Below the pieces are notes generated by a model. It was not told the origin of the DNA. It saw nothing but the letters and a program-made list of their open reading frames with translations, and searched no databases. Of a stretch of 64,000 nt of DNA, positions 12,111 to 25,022 are shown one piece after another. Source of the DNA: Medicago truncatula (Eukaryota > Streptophyta > Magnoliopsida > Fabales > Fabaceae). The translations under genes were made by a program, and so were the position numbers. Every line of letters begins with the position of its first letter. Within the stretch, counting starts at the first letter, position 1. The DNA is taken from contig NC_053045.1 in assembly GCF_003473485.1 (NCBI RefSeq), forward strand, positions 44,434,494-44,498,493, given 5' to 3'.

Positions 12111-12852
12111 ATCGTCCAAATCGAACAACACAAAAATTGGATTTTACGTGTGCATCACTGTCTCCCTTTAATAAGTTGATCATTTGAATGGTCTATAATA
12201 CTAGATTCGATTTTATGAGTACATGTTTTCCTCAATCGTTTTAAAAAAAAATTGGATTTTTTATCCAACGTGAAATTTTGGTCATACTTATAGCATCTCA
12301 AATCTGCATTGCTCAATTATGTACTTCAAAATTTTTGTTCACACAATCACACGTTTTTATCATTTTTTATTTTAAGTAACAAATAAATATTTTATCCCTT
12401 CAATTTAATATATTAAAAAATTTAACAAATGATAGCACCAACAACTCTACTACATTGTGATAAGAAAAATGGAGAGATTGAGAAGTTAAAGGGAATGGTA
12501 AGTAAGGGACCAAGGCTCTTGCTCTCACTCTCTAATGGAGTAGGTCTTTAAGACTGAACCATGTAAATTATTGTGTTCATCTTCTTCTCTTATCTCTGTT
12601 TTAACTGTGCTTTCTGGTTTTGTTCAATTTCTGATTTGGTTCTGTTTTGTTTTGTTGTGCATCTAGTCTCTTGTTTTTTTGGTTTTAGGCCATTAGCAAT
12701 GGCTGCAAGGAGTTCTTGTCATGCCGATGCGTAGTCACACTTTTATGGAACTCCACCAGCTGGACTTCCCTACCATCAGATCTCTCACGAGATAATAATG
12801 CAAAAATATTGTTGTGATCAAAACTATAAAAAAAAATGGTGAAATGAGATAC
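12111..12852. other. Intergenic stretch, no gene seen
   Basis: AT-rich sequence between the terpene synthase promoter and the SINE. A T-rich stretch at 12590-12690 precedes a short less AT-rich piece at 12690-12780. No domain or splice-supported frame was recognised. Confidence 0.4.
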
Positions 12853-12867
12853 TCCTTACAATACAAG

Positions 12868-13012
12868 TTTTTTTTTTTTTTGGTAGATAGACGAAATGGC
12901 AAAGCCATTATAAACTCACACACACAAGTGGAGGTACCGGGGTTCGAACCCCAATCATGGCATCCGGCCTAACAATTTCGGCTTTTTGCTAGTTGAGCTA
13001 GGACTTCTGGAT
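12868..13012 (-). mobile_element. tRNA-derived SINE with target-site duplication
   Basis: Read on the minus strand it has an A box (TAGCTCAACTAGC), a B box (GGTTCGAACCCC) and a terminal A-run, the layout of a plant tRNA-derived SINE. The host sequence TCCTTACAATACAAGTT is duplicated exactly on both sides (about 12853-12869 and 13013-13029), the mark of LINE-assisted retroposition. It lies between the terpene synthase and the FYVE gene. Its age looks low because the duplication is unchanged. Confidence 0.9.
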
Positions 13013-13384
13013 TCCTTACAATACAAGTTAGTTCTGCAGAAAAATAAAACGTGCATTCAAATGAGAATACATATGTGATCTGAACGGATGCATTTCTGCA
13101 TTACATCAGGTAGAAATCGCCTCATTTAAAATAAAACACCAAACATATGATACAACATTCCTTCTCTTCATGTTTAGAACCACATTTACAATTTTCAGAT
13201 GAAAATTGAAACTATTGAATGGTCGTGTATATATATTCATCAACATTTATGAACATGATATTAGCACATTCTAGTCCTCCTTCAATGAATATTCACAAAT
13301 TAAGCTAATAAAAAGAAGAAGAAAACTATCGGCTTGAATAAAGGAGGACTTCACACCTTGAAGTAGCAGCATTGACTTCATCAT

Positions 13385-16300
13385 TCACCCAGATGTTAAT
13401 AATGAATTCAGCTTCTTTTCATACATTTTGGCTCGTCGAAGAGCATCCAAGGCTTCAGCTTGTTTTCCTGATCGTTTCAAACTAACCGCCTTCAGTTTTT
13501 CCTCTTTAATTCTTTCTTCTAGCTGAATTTTCTCTTGGTTAGGGTTCTCAATTTTGGCAACGGGTTTCACAGTCTCTTGTTTTTCTGGGCTTTTATTAGA
13601 TACAACAGTTAAATCTGCAAGTCCAGCAGCTTTCAGAGCAGATAAGAGTTGAGGGTCAAGAAAATCCTCAACGCTCACATCATCTACTGCATCTGACTTA
13701 TCGGCATCCTGAGCAGCCAACTCCTCCAACTGCGCTTCAATTGCCTTTGCCCGTTCTAACTCAGCTTCTGCTTCTTCTGTTCGGCCATCTCTCCGTAGCT
13801 TTAGAGCTTGACGTTTGTGTGCTAGAGACTCCTGTTGCAACTTGAAACGGTCACGACTAGTCAACGGCTTTGCAGCAGCATTCGGGGAATCTTGTTTCTT
13901 TTGAACAACATTTGATGTGTTGGAAACATTGCTGGTGGAGGCAGTGTTTGGCTGCATACTTCCATCCTCCAACCTCTTTTCTAACAGCTTGGCCTGTCGT
14001 AGTTCGTCCCTGGCTTCTGTTAGCTTTCCTTCTCTTTTCAAAGCAACTGCCTTCCTTTTATGAGCCAAAATTTCTTGACGCAAAGAAAGGTCTTCCTGAG
14101 AAGCATAATCTGGAACAACATTTGACTGGTTTGTGTTTGGCTTTTCATCAACATCAGTCACTTCTTTTCTTCTTTGGGTTGGAATGTTGTTTTTGTATAT
14201 CTGGTCTTGGCTGAGATTCACCGAGGAGTCCAAAGGAATAGTAGGACCCGCTTGAGATGAATTAACTGAACCTGCTTTATATTCTTCTTTTTGTTTTTGA
14301 GACAAAATTTCAGAACTTCTACAGCCATTACCAGCAAGTAGATCTGGCATATGCATAGAGTGGCCAGTTGAGGAGCTATGAGCGGTGATATTTTCGACTT
14401 TCATCCTTTTTGTGAGATTTTCACTTGAAGCACTCACCTCAGCAGATAATGGATGCTTATCATCTTCAAAATGGGAGTTTGCAGGACTTTTTCCGTGAGA
14501 TGATTCAGACGGAACAGATTGTTTATCCTTGGATACATTCAGCAGCAAGTCCTTGTTTTGGCTCTCAAAATCTTCCAGTTGGGCTTCCAGATTTTTGGCC
14601 TTTTTTAAAATTTCCTCAGCCTCTTCTATTTCTCCCTTGCGCCTCAAAGTAAGTGCCTTCCTTTTCAACGCTAAGAGTTCTCTTTGAATCTCTCCTTTGT
14701 TCCTTGAAGTTGTGACAGTACTAGTAGCTTCCTTAACAGATTCTTCTTTTATAGCCACAGGCTCAAATTCTTCATCCTTCCATCCTAGATCAGTAAGCAT
14801 TGAATTCAATGCTGGGTCATGCATATCCTCTTCTAAAACAACCACGTCCCTTTCTTCATCAACTGCCACATCAACTGGAGAATTGAAGAGTTCTTTCTTC
14901 TTAGGGGCCTCAACCTGCACTTTATTCTTCAGAGCATCCATCTCTTCTATCTTGGCTTCCAATGTTTTGGCCATTTTAAGAACTTCCTCTGCATCCTCCG
15001 CTTTCCCTTCCCGTCTTAAAGCAAGGGCCTTTCTTTTTAAGCTCAAGAGTTCCCTCTGAATTTCTGCTTTACTTTTTCTCGGTGCTTCAACGAGAATAGT
15101 TGTAGAATGCTTACTCAGAAAAGTATCATCAACTGGAACAAAGTTATCATCAAATTTCTTCGAAGGCTTGTTTGAAGAATTAGAAGGTTTATCATTGTCA
15201 TCATTCCAACCCAAGTCCGTAAGGAGTGAAAGATATGTTGGATCAGACATATCTTTATCTGTTACATCGTCTTCACTTCCTTCCTCAACTAGAGGACTTT
15301 TACTCGCTGCATGCAGGACATTATTGGTATTCGTCGATGATGATTTATGACTCGGAGCATTGTCCATCTCCATCAGCTGATGCTCAAGAACTGCACTTTT
15401 CCGCATTTCTTCTTCTGCTTCATCCATTTTCCCTTCCCTTCTCAATGCAAGAACCTTCTTTTTCGAATTCAAAAGCTCTCTTTGAATCATCAACCGGTTT
15501 TTTGGTGCCACCGTGGAAGAGACATTATTATTTCTATTATTACCAGTAATTTCAGAACTCAAACTTTTCCCAACATGAGTAACTTTTTGCAACATGGTAT
15601 TATCGTCATCAGACCCAATGTTGTCTAAGTCCCTTTCTAATAACTTCGCCTTTTTCAATATCACCATTGCTTCTTCAGTATTACCTGCTTGCTTTTGATT
15701 AAGAGCCTCTCTTTTCAATGACTGAATTTCACCAAGCAATGCTTCTTTGTCAAAGGTTTGAGATTTGGAAAATGTATTTTCAGGTTCAGTCCAACCCAGT
15801 GATTCCAAAGCACCGGCTAACTCAGGGTCCATCAAATCCTCATCGGTTACTTCTAAATTACCATCAAGATTGTCAGAAATGGCCAAAAGATTATCAAAAT
15901 CAAAACCATGCTCATGATCATGTAGATTTGAAAATTCTTTATCATCATCATCCATGCCGTGAATTAATGCTGATAGCTCATCATCAGAATCTTCAGCACC
16001 AGCAAGGAGTTCCTGTTCTTCCAGTTGCTTCTCTAGGATTTTTGCTCTTTTCAATTCCTCTTTAGCTTCTACAAGCTTACCCTCACGCTTCAACGTTAGA
16101 GCCTTCTTTTTCATAGCAACAACCTCAGTCTTGTCAATCCGGCTGCCCTTTTCTTCACCTGTCTTTGCAAAAGTTTCTACAATCAAGGAGGAGAGTTCAC
16201 CCTCCAAACTCAAGTTTGCTGACTTTCTATCTTCTTTGTTTAATTCCAAATCAGACCATCCCAGCTCTCGAAGCTCTGAAGTAAGATCATCATTATCTTT

Positions 16301-18558
16301 ACCAGTCTGAGGAAGTGACTTTGTTTTTCTGCCAGACTCAATAGAAACGTCTTTGTTGTGCATATCCGACAAGTTTCCAGAAGGCAGCAACTTTTTCCGA
16401 GCCGCTTTCCTTAGCTGAATTTCCAAAGCATCTGCTTGCCTCTCAAGCTCCTTCCCTCTCTTAAAAGCTTTCAAGGCTTCCTCAGATTTCCCGTCTCCTT
16501 TTAGAATTTTATACTTACTTTTTTCCGCTAAAGCTTGCTGACGTAACTCATCAGGAGTGGTGGATCCCACATCGACAGCCATACTATTAGTTGTTTCAGT
16601 TGATATAATTTTTTGTAAATCTTCTTCGTCCTGAATAGAAAATCCTGTAGTACTTGAAGAAGATGCAACGCTAACTGATCTCTGGCCACTACGACCTTTT
16701 TCACTGGTTGATTGCTTTCCTGATGAAAGAAGTTCCTCGTTTTGACCAAGAATCTGGTTGAGAATTTCATCTTCATCTCTAGGTGCTGATTTCAAGCTTC
16801 CTGGAGAAATTGGAGTGAATATTCAAAAGTATGGAACTGTGTAGTAATAAAGAAAGCAAAATGATGGAGTGTTACTCTAACACAAGCAAGCACATGTTGA
16901 TTATCATGGTTTTAACAAAAATGAGGGGAATACCTCTCCCAGGCCTGCGTCCTTGTCGCAACTCAAAGCGTGCTGCCTCTTCTAGCTTCTTACAAGGTTC
17001 ACATATACGTACAGGCGAATCACCCTGTCCACGCAAAGCCATTCTTTGTTGGGTACAACTTCCACAAAATAGACCCCCACATCTTCTACAGTGGTGCTGA
17101 AAAATAATAATCAAAATTCCAAAATTTAATTGGGAAAAAGGATTTGGTTTGAGTTCAATCAAATTATAATAAGTAAACATGGACGATCACCTTCCAGTAC
17201 CCAGGATCTCGTTTTTCATATAGAATCATGAAATTAACAAACATATTATACCTTTAGTTTAACCAAAGGTTCCATGAAGCTTAAAGTTTGATAAAACAAT
17301 TAAAACTGGGTAACATTGAAAACATGGTGATTTATCCAATCTATGGGAAGCTAACATGCAATTAGGGACGGAAATGTCAAACACTCCTCAATAGCCTTAT
17401 GGCTTACTCTTTCAGGACTAAAAGAAAAGTTAAAATAGTATATATTTGGTGGTCTAAAATATAAGCGAATCCTAACTAATTTTACAATATTTAATGTTAT
17501 CATTTCCAAAATACCTTTTAATTAATATTCTCATGAAGCAAATTTCCATAGAAAATTAAATGAAGAGAAAAGGTAGATGATTATTCTGCATCAAAACAAG
17601 ACCAAACCAAACTTATGTATTCAAACCTAAACCAAACAAAACTTATGTAATGAACAACATAGGTCAAGGCTTTTTCAAAAGTATATTTAGCTAAAAGGAC
17701 AAGCGTTTAGCCCATCCGAAAACCTTTAAACCTAACAAAACCGTCCTACTGAAGTATATATTGACCCTATGAGCTTACTTAGTGATAGCCACATCACTTA
17801 TCTAAAGACCTTAGCACAAAATAGGCTAAACATGCTCCTACAACGAAACCGACCTACTCAACCTTCATTCCTTATCATAGGAGACAATTCACTTTCTTTT
17901 AAAGATCATACCAGATACATCAGTTATTCATTCAATGAACCTAAAAAATGTATTGGCTCTTGTAATAAGAAACGGAGGTAGTAAGATTCAAAATCTCCTA
18001 AACATGCTCCTACAAGGAAACAGGGTAGCAAAATTTGTTTCGGAAAAGAACTAAAGCAAGCAAATGACAAGTTGTTAAACATGTCTTGATAGAGCAAATA
18101 AAACTTGTGAACTATTTGACTCTAATCTTGACAGCATAAAATTACTCTTGTTCATCAACAGCAATAAATTAGCAGCAATGTAATTCACCGAAATTGATCT
18201 CTCCTGCGTAACTCTCCTATATTGTTCTCTATCATTCATCGTTCATAAAATACATGAAATCAAATTACACTAAAGTGAAAGTTACTGAAATTCAAATCAT
18301 GGTTGTAGAGAAACGGGGTCTTTTATACCGATAGATTGATAAAATCAAGTCATAATAAGAAAAGCACAATCTTTTAATCAGTTTTTGAAGAAATGATGTA
18401 TGGGTTTAGTGAGCAATTAAAAAAGAGAAGAATGGGGGGTTAACCTTGCGATTGATGAAGGTGAATTGAGCGGAACAACCCTGGCAATTAGAGGCATCAA
18501 CGACCCAATTATTCCCTCGTAAAGAAGGTTTTGGTGGCAACCCGATCTTCGCTAACAT
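13385..18558 (-). CDS. FYVE zinc-finger protein with helical-hairpin repeats
   Basis: Three exons: 18445-18558, 16934-17096, 13385-16800; 1230 residues. The FYVE finger is at residues 18-73: WVVD at 18-21, Cys25/Cys28, RKHHCRRCG at 37-45, Cys49/Cys52, and RIC with Cys70/Cys73. All three FYVE signatures (WxxD, R+HHC+xCG, RVC-like) are present, so binding to PtdIns3P on endosomes is expected. The remaining ~1100 residues alternate two modules. Nine charged helical hairpins follow the pattern K+ALxLRREGKxEEAxExLxxAKxLExxLEE, roughly like the DM14 repeats of CC2D1/Lgd. Four acidic DPxLxxxLxxLGWxD motifs and a weaker fifth lie between them. Plant FYVE proteins of this layout are known but poorly characterised. 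Intron 1 (1348 bp) cuts the HHC motif between Lys38 and His39. A role in endosomal or ESCRT-linked traffic is inference. Confidence 0.93.
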
Positions 18559-19297
18559 CTTCTGATCTTCTTCGTAAGATCGAAAATCAACAAAATAGTG
18601 TTGTTTATGCAGTAGAAGAGGATTAACGAAGGAGAAGAAAATCGATGATCACGATGACGATGACAAAACAAAACGAGTGCACGATTCCGGTTCTTGCACG
18701 CCGAGTGATCAATGATAGTTGATTTTTTTTTTTTTTTTGACGAAAAACAAATGAATGATAGTTGATTTATCGGTTAAATAAGTTCATCCTATAAAAATAT
18801 ATCAAATTATGTCTCTATAAAAACAGCTTCATTATTTTTATTTTACTAAAAACAAAGTTTTAATATGGTTAACCAGCCCTTTGGACACTAGTTAAAAAAT
18901 TTAAAAATAAAATTAAAAACAACTACATTTTAACTTTTATAAGTTATTTTACTTATCATCATTTCACAATGCAAAATTTATATATTAGTCTCTTTAACTA
19001 GTGTGCCCCGAAAATACTAGTAAATAATATTTCCATAAATTTAATTTGGTTGACGAGAACCGACCTTACGTGCCTTAACAAATTCTCCAACAATTGATCA
19101 TTGCTAAGTGGTCGTAGAAACTACTTATAGATAGATATATGGAGCAACCTAAAACTGATATAAATATTCTCATTTGTTTGTCTTATAACCAACTAAAATT
19201 TGAGAGTTCACAAAATTTGTAAGCAAGATATTGTTCAAATCATTGATAATAACACTGATATTTGGGTCTGGATTTTTTTTTTTCCCATGTAAAGACT
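18559..19297. other. FYVE-gene upstream region and intergenic DNA
   Basis: Upstream of the FYVE start (minus strand) is a purine/pyrimidine-biased stretch to about 18720 that is probably 5' UTR and promoter, then a T-run at 18723-18738 and AT-rich DNA. No further gene was seen. Confidence 0.4.
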
Positions 19298-19484
19298 GAG
19301 TTAAGATCCTCTTCATTTCTTCCATTTGAAGAGATATAGACTCAAAAAAATTCGAAAAAAAAGTAAAAAATAATTAATATGGTGGAACCCACTGAATGAT
19401 AGGATCCACTATTTATTTTATGTGTCTATCTCTCTCTAAATTGTGAACTCCATTTATTTTATCAGATGGAGAGGATCTTAACTC
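19298..19484. mobile_element. Mutator-type MITE, 9-bp target duplication
   Basis: The ends are inverted copies: the left begins GAGTTAAGATCCTCTTCAT and the right ends in the complement, ATGGAGAGGATCTTAACTC. The 9-bp host sequence GTAAAGACT is duplicated exactly at 19289-19297 and 19485-19493. A 9-bp duplication is typical of Mutator-like elements. At 187 bp with no coding capacity it is a non-autonomous MITE. Confidence 0.85.
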
Positions 19485-19584
19485 GTAAAGACTATACTAG
19501 TGTGTAAGGGGATTTAGCAAAAGAAATGGAAGTGTCCAACTATAATTTTTGAATGAATAAATGATATAAAGGTGACAACTAGGA

Positions 19585-19730
19585 TACCCATGGAAGAATG
19601 GTGGGTAATTTACCATAACCAATACACATTAGCCACATAAGCACATTTTTAAGTGGTATCCATGAACTATCTTGACCCCACCAACAAATTGCTCATTGTG
19701 GTGTAAATTACCCATCATTCTTCAAAGGTA
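19585..19730. mobile_element. Short MITE with near-perfect inverted ends
   Basis: The left arm GAAGAATGGTGGGTAATTT (from 19593) and right arm AAATTACCCATCATTCTTC (to 19723) are inverted copies with one mismatch, around about 90 bp of non-coding sequence. Outer ends and target duplication are uncertain. It lies 100 bp from the MITE at 19298-19484 and has a different terminal sequence. Confidence 0.7.
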
Positions 19731-20643
19731 ATTTAGAAAAAACCATGATATAAATAAATGCATATATTTCTAGAGTAACATGTTAAATTACTTAGGAATA
19801 TTTTAAATTACTTTTAACATGTTAAATAATAATACCTTTACTTTTAACATTTGTTATCACCCCAAAATTATAGTACATTTACTTTTAACATGTTATTTCT
19901 AGAGTTTTATTTATTTATTTTGGATTTTCGAATTATTACCCCAAAAACATTTGTTATCTTTGAAGTACCAATGTTTTTTGAAGGACCAATGTTTGTACAG
20001 TGTTTTGAGTCACTGTCCATCTTTGGCATCGTATGAGTCATGCCTACATTTGATTTTTTAAGCTAAGATGATTGGTTACACAATAACGCAGTCACACCTT
20101 AGTAAATTATTTAATAAAATAAAACCAGAGAAACTGAAACCCATGACATCAAGCGGTATCATCTTATTCCACGTTTATCTGATTTTAGAGCAATATGATA
20201 TATAGTGACAAAATTGCTGAGATAAACACAAAACTTGCCGAGAACCACAGATTATATGCTTTAGAATTTGAAGACCGTAATCATGATATAAATGACCCAA
20301 AATAGCAGCAAGAAGAGGAAGCTTAAAAGAACAAATTACATGCTATAGTCATGGTCTTTCTTCTTTATATTACCAGACAAAGTTAAAAACAGTGTTTGGT
20401 TGTAAATAATACGGGTAAAGAAAAACAACATGGCGATTGTAAATAGACATCGTCATAATAAATGCATTGCAACTAGCAGCAGTTTTAATTCTCTCACTCA
20501 TGCTAATGAAAGAGAGAAAAATAAGTTAAACTACAATCACTCCATGGAATGTTCAGCAATTCCACAGTTTGCATGAAGCAAATGCTGTCTCCAAGATGAA
20601 AAAAACAAAGGTCTCGAATGAGTCCCAATTTTCCACCAAAGAC
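19731..20643. other. Intergenic DNA and likely 3' UTR of the next gene
   Basis: Short motifs such as ACTTTTAACATGTTA recur three times at 19795-19890. From about 20300 the sequence is probably the 3' untranslated end of the minus-strand eIF4B-like gene. No other gene is visible. Confidence 0.4.
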
Positions 20644-23600
20644 TTAATAACCATTGATCTGGGGCCTTGAAGTAGGACCAACAAGACGTGAAAAGGGCAC
20701 TTGCGTCCTGCCAGTGTTCAAACCCCTTTGGCCTGAAAATCTATCATTATTTACTTTGGGATCTGACACAGATTTAGAGAATGCTTGGGCAAGTTCAACG
20801 GCTGAAGCTGCTCTACCGTAGCGTGGGCCACCAGCACCTTGAGATGATTCCACAGGCTTACGCCATGTTTCAGGTGAAGGTTGCCTCTCAGGAACTTGCT
20901 GCCTGTCAGTTTCCCTCGGGTTTCTCCGGTTATTATTACTGTTATTATCACCGCTGCGCCAATTCTTCCTCTGTCCAGGAGCCCTGTCGCCATCTACCTT
21001 TTGCTCCTTCCTTTCAGGTTTTCTGCCTGCTCTTTGATTGAGGCCATCCTCAGTTTTTTCAACGTATCGAGTCTGGATTGAATGATCATCGTGTTTCTCG
21101 GACCTAGGAGTATTTTGTTCAACCCTTCACAAAGCATAATTTATTGACAAACATCAGACTTGGGTTACCACTGGAGCCATCTAGAATATCAGATAAAACA
21201 AAAAACAAGTTCTTACCTATTTGAATTACCAACAACGTCATAGTTTTTTATTGCAACATCATCAACCCCTCGCTCCTTCAAAACCTGATGGAAAGATGAA
21301 AATAAGATTTAGTAATGCTAGTTGCTGCATTTAGAACTATGAGACCTTTCAAACCACATAAATTGTGGGGGTGGGGGAATTCCACTAAAGAGAGGATAAA
21401 CATTTTAAGAAGACATAAAATGAACACGTGTGAAACAACTATCCCTGCTCACGACAGACAAAAGATAGAGGTTGGATCATCTCCCTCCATCATCTCTTCA
21501 CTACTCAATAACTCATAAACTCTCCTCTCTCTTAGTCTCTCTATCTCTCTCTCTCAACCTCTCTGTTCCTCACTCTCTCTTCAATATTTATTTTCTCTCT
21601 TTCTCGCTCTTTCACCTGTTGGAGAGGATCCATTTGCCAAAAAAAATAATAAAGCATTGATTTTAACTGGTATTCAGGATAAAAAGTAAGTGATAAGGAC
21701 TTACTAGTTCTCGAGGGCGAGCTCCACCAAATAAAGCATTCCTGAAACATTTGCATCAGTCGTTCCATTATTAAACATGAAATTGGATGATAAATCAAAT
21801 AAACTTGCTGAAAGCGGCCCATGCATATCAAACATTTACCAAAAGATTCAACATAAAATTAAGATATCACAAAGTTTGACATAATCAGTACTTAATATTC
21901 ACTTGCTTTGAAACAAAAAAGCAGAATTTAGAACCCTTCAAATTGGCAGGTCATGAACACGGTAAACATGATTCGAGGATCCCAAGAGATGCTAATTTGT
22001 TAAAGTGGTCGGGACATGTAAAGTAGGCAATGATTGAGAAACAACAGGGTTCAATATACATTGTATTTCCAAATCACAGGTGCCACATTGTACTGAATGG
22101 TAACCGAAAATTAAGTATATGTTTGCCATTGTGAGGTTCACTGGCAAGCAAATCCATAACGACAATTCACGAGGGCAAACATGAAACATTCCTCAAAATG
22201 ACAAGAATATTAGCATGCAACTGTTTAACTATTTTTCAATTCCTTGGTTGATACAGGCGGGTATAAAAAACATGAAATTTGGAATCTAAGATGTCATCCT
22301 GGACTTCCACAAAAAACACTAAATGTACAAATTACTAAGTTGCAAATGAACCGTGACAACAAAAACAGAGAGCTATCAACATCACTACTTATAAAATGTC
22401 TCTGTATTTTAGATAAAAGTAATTCCAGGGAGTTTAATAAAGAGTGGCTGAATTTTAAAAATGCATAAATTAACTTCTTAAAAAAAAAGTTGGTAAAGGA
22501 GAATGTTTGATAATCTACCATTTCTAAAAGTAATCTAAACTTTGATAGGGTTAAATGACAAATCTAATAAAGCCTTTTAAGACTTATAATCAATTAACCA
22601 ATATTCCTCCTTTCCATATAGTAAGCACACAGCTGTTACTGCAGTTCTTAGCCGTTAATATTAACAAAAACCACAGTGCACCTTCTATTATTTTCCTCAG
22701 TTCCAACTTAACGGACAACAAGAATGGGGAAATTAACAACACCCTACCCTAACACACACAAATAAGGTTCTTGAAACACAAATGAGGTTTTTGGAAAGTA
22801 TAACATGTCTTCTCTTATGTATTTTAAGAGTACAAGTATTTGTATCTGTGAGGTGGGTGTTTAAGTATCTTCGTTTAATGTAAATGATTTTGTTCAAAAT
22901 ACTAAGCAACCTGAATAACCTATCAGAGGGATAGATGACAATATAAGAGAGGATGAGTGGAAAATAGTAACACCATTCCATAAAAACCATATGATCCTTC
23001 ATGGTTTTTGCGCTAAATAAAAAATATCAGTTATAGTGGAGAATCTCCTTTATCATAAAAGGAAAATTAATAATAATATGCAACTACATACTTACATGAC
23101 ACAAATATTCTTTATTTTCCCATTGATAAGCTAAATCTCCAACTATTCATTAGATAAGTGGCGTGTAGCCATGTATATACTTTTAAGCTTTACATGATAT
23201 ATGACCTGGCCTGAAAAGCTGAGTATGCATGTATCTTCCAAATTCAGTAATTTCGGCGTGTTGTGATTATTTGAATTGGGGGTTTAAGTAATAGTAGTCA
23301 GTCATTATGGTTTTCATTGACCATAGCATATTTTCATATTTCAATATCTTTAGCCTGTGCAAGTAGACTTGTGGTTACAGTTCGTGGTGGGTTGAACCCA
23401 ACTAGTATTATTAACAACACATCAATACACCTACCACACAATAAAACTATAACAACACGGTGAAAAACTCCTCTACCTACTGTCTCATGTAACTGACCTG
23501 TCTCTTTCCTTGCTTGCTTCTGACTGTTCATGGACCTCAGGCCGAGGCTTCAGAGGCTTCAGATTCAGCTTTGGACGCTGTCCTGGATCCTTTGGACTCT

Positions 23601-25022
23601 CGGTTCCAACCGAAACAGACTTCACAAAATTGGCATGTCCATGTCTCTGAGGAACAGTTTCGACAGGGACAGAATCATTAACTTGACGATATCCCTAACA
23701 TGAGAGCAAATGAGAGAATTAAAAATGTGAGTAAAAGAACGTATAAAACTGAATATCATAAGTTGAGTACATGAATACCTGTGTGGGTTCAATAACAGAA
23801 GGTTCAGAACTTTCTAGTGGCTTTGTTCTCGGCAGCAACTTCAGTTTAGGTCGTTCAATAGGTTCAGAAGCTACAGGGTGTTGTGATTCCGAGCCAACAG
23901 CTTTGCCATCAGTTCGAGCAGGCTGAACTCCATCCGAAAACTGAGCTACACTTCTAGGCCGTACATCTGAATACTTATGAACTCCCGACCTTTCATGTTC
24001 GAGTAACTCATTCCTACCACCGCCTTGCATCTGATTATCAATAACTAAACCCCTTTCAGCATGCCTTGCCAGCATTTCATCAGAATGTTCCTTTTCAAAA
24101 ACTGTATCTATCCTATTACTATTAATATACGCATGCGGTCTACCCTCCACTTTAGTTGGTCTAACCGCCTCAACCTCTGTCTGATAATGAACCGTCTGCC
24201 ATCTACCAGACGATACCTTATCAAGCGCACTGGCATGAGCCAACTTGGAAACAGCATTCGCACTAGCCCAAGCAGATTGCTCCAACTCAATGGCACTCGC
24301 CACCTCCTTCCTCATTGACCACACATTCGGGTGACCACCACCACCACTACTAACCCCCAAACTCTGGGAATTATTTCCCACATGAGTTGCCTCGGTAAGC
24401 CTAGCCGAATACGAATTAACATTAACAGGTGACACCGGAGCAGCCACTTGCCTGCTCAATGAACTACTACGCTTCACCTCAACACAAGAAGGCAAAGGAG
24501 CACGAATACTCTCATCACTAATCGTTCTCCTCGGAGCCGAACTACCATCCAATGGCTTCCTCTCATCCTCATCAAAATTCCTACCAATTGGAGCAGTATG
24601 TGGAAGAAACAACGATTTATCATCGTAATGTCTAGTAGCCGGAGACGTGTGGGGCCGAGACCAATGATCCGGTCTCCCCATCGGATTTCCCCATGTTGCA
24701 GGCCGATCATAACCAACTCGATCTGAAGGCCTCACAGTTCTGTACAAAATCCAAAATCCAGAAAAAAAGAGTAAATAAATAAATCATCACCGTAACTTTT
24801 CATAAACAGATCGATGAATTAAAATAACTAATTAGAGTGATTAAATAAAACAATATAAACAAATAATCATGATTAATTAGAAGGATTAGATCTAATTAGG
24901 AATTGATGTGATTGATATACTTACACGCCGGGAGCGGAAGGGAGAGGGAGATCGGAGGGAATAGAACCGCCGTGGAAGTCCTTGAGTGTCATGGTGCTTC
25001 CACTCACTTTCTTCTTCGACAT
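20644..25022 (-). CDS. eIF4B-related translation initiation factor-like protein
   Basis: Six exons: 24925-25022, 23779-24739, 23498-23694, 21705-21741, 21217-21284, 20644-21124; in-frame total 613 residues. The start codon opens MSKKKVSGSTMTLKDFHGGS. The protein is hydrophilic and low in complexity, without membrane segments. The best family evidence is a conserved pair: RPKLNLKPLKPR in exon 3 and ALFGGARPRELVLKERG across exons 4-5. Plant and animal eIF4B proteins carry the same order (RP+LNLKPR, then an FGGA+P block). An earlier RPKLKLLPRTK in exon 2 resembles the first block. The C-terminal exon is rich in Arg, Asn, Gln and Pro and ends QINGY. eIF4B stimulates the eIF4A helicase during 40S scanning; whether this plant-specific relative does so is inference. 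Exon 4 is a 37-bp micro-exon, and intron 3 (1756 bp) is the largest. Closest named class: 'eukaryotic translation initiation factor-related'. Confidence 0.85.
21500..21617. repeat. CT-rich microsatellite tract in an intron
   Basis: The stretch is dominated by CTCTCT and CTTTCTC motifs and lies in the intron between exons 4 and 5 of the eIF4B-like gene. It is a simple-sequence tract with no other feature. Confidence 0.7.

Noticed and set aside
12920-13005. tRNA gene (box A and GGTTCGAACCCC)
   Set aside because: The boxes belong to a SINE with an A-tail and a target duplication; no cloverleaf with acceptor stem is visible.
13870-16065. Plus-strand open frames opposite the FYVE gene
   Set aside because: They are shadows of the 1.1-kb-codon exon on the minus strand and show no domain.
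24061-24716. Overlapping frames opposite or beside eIF4B-like exon 2
   Set aside because: The spliced minus-strand model is fully in phase; the other frames have no family match.
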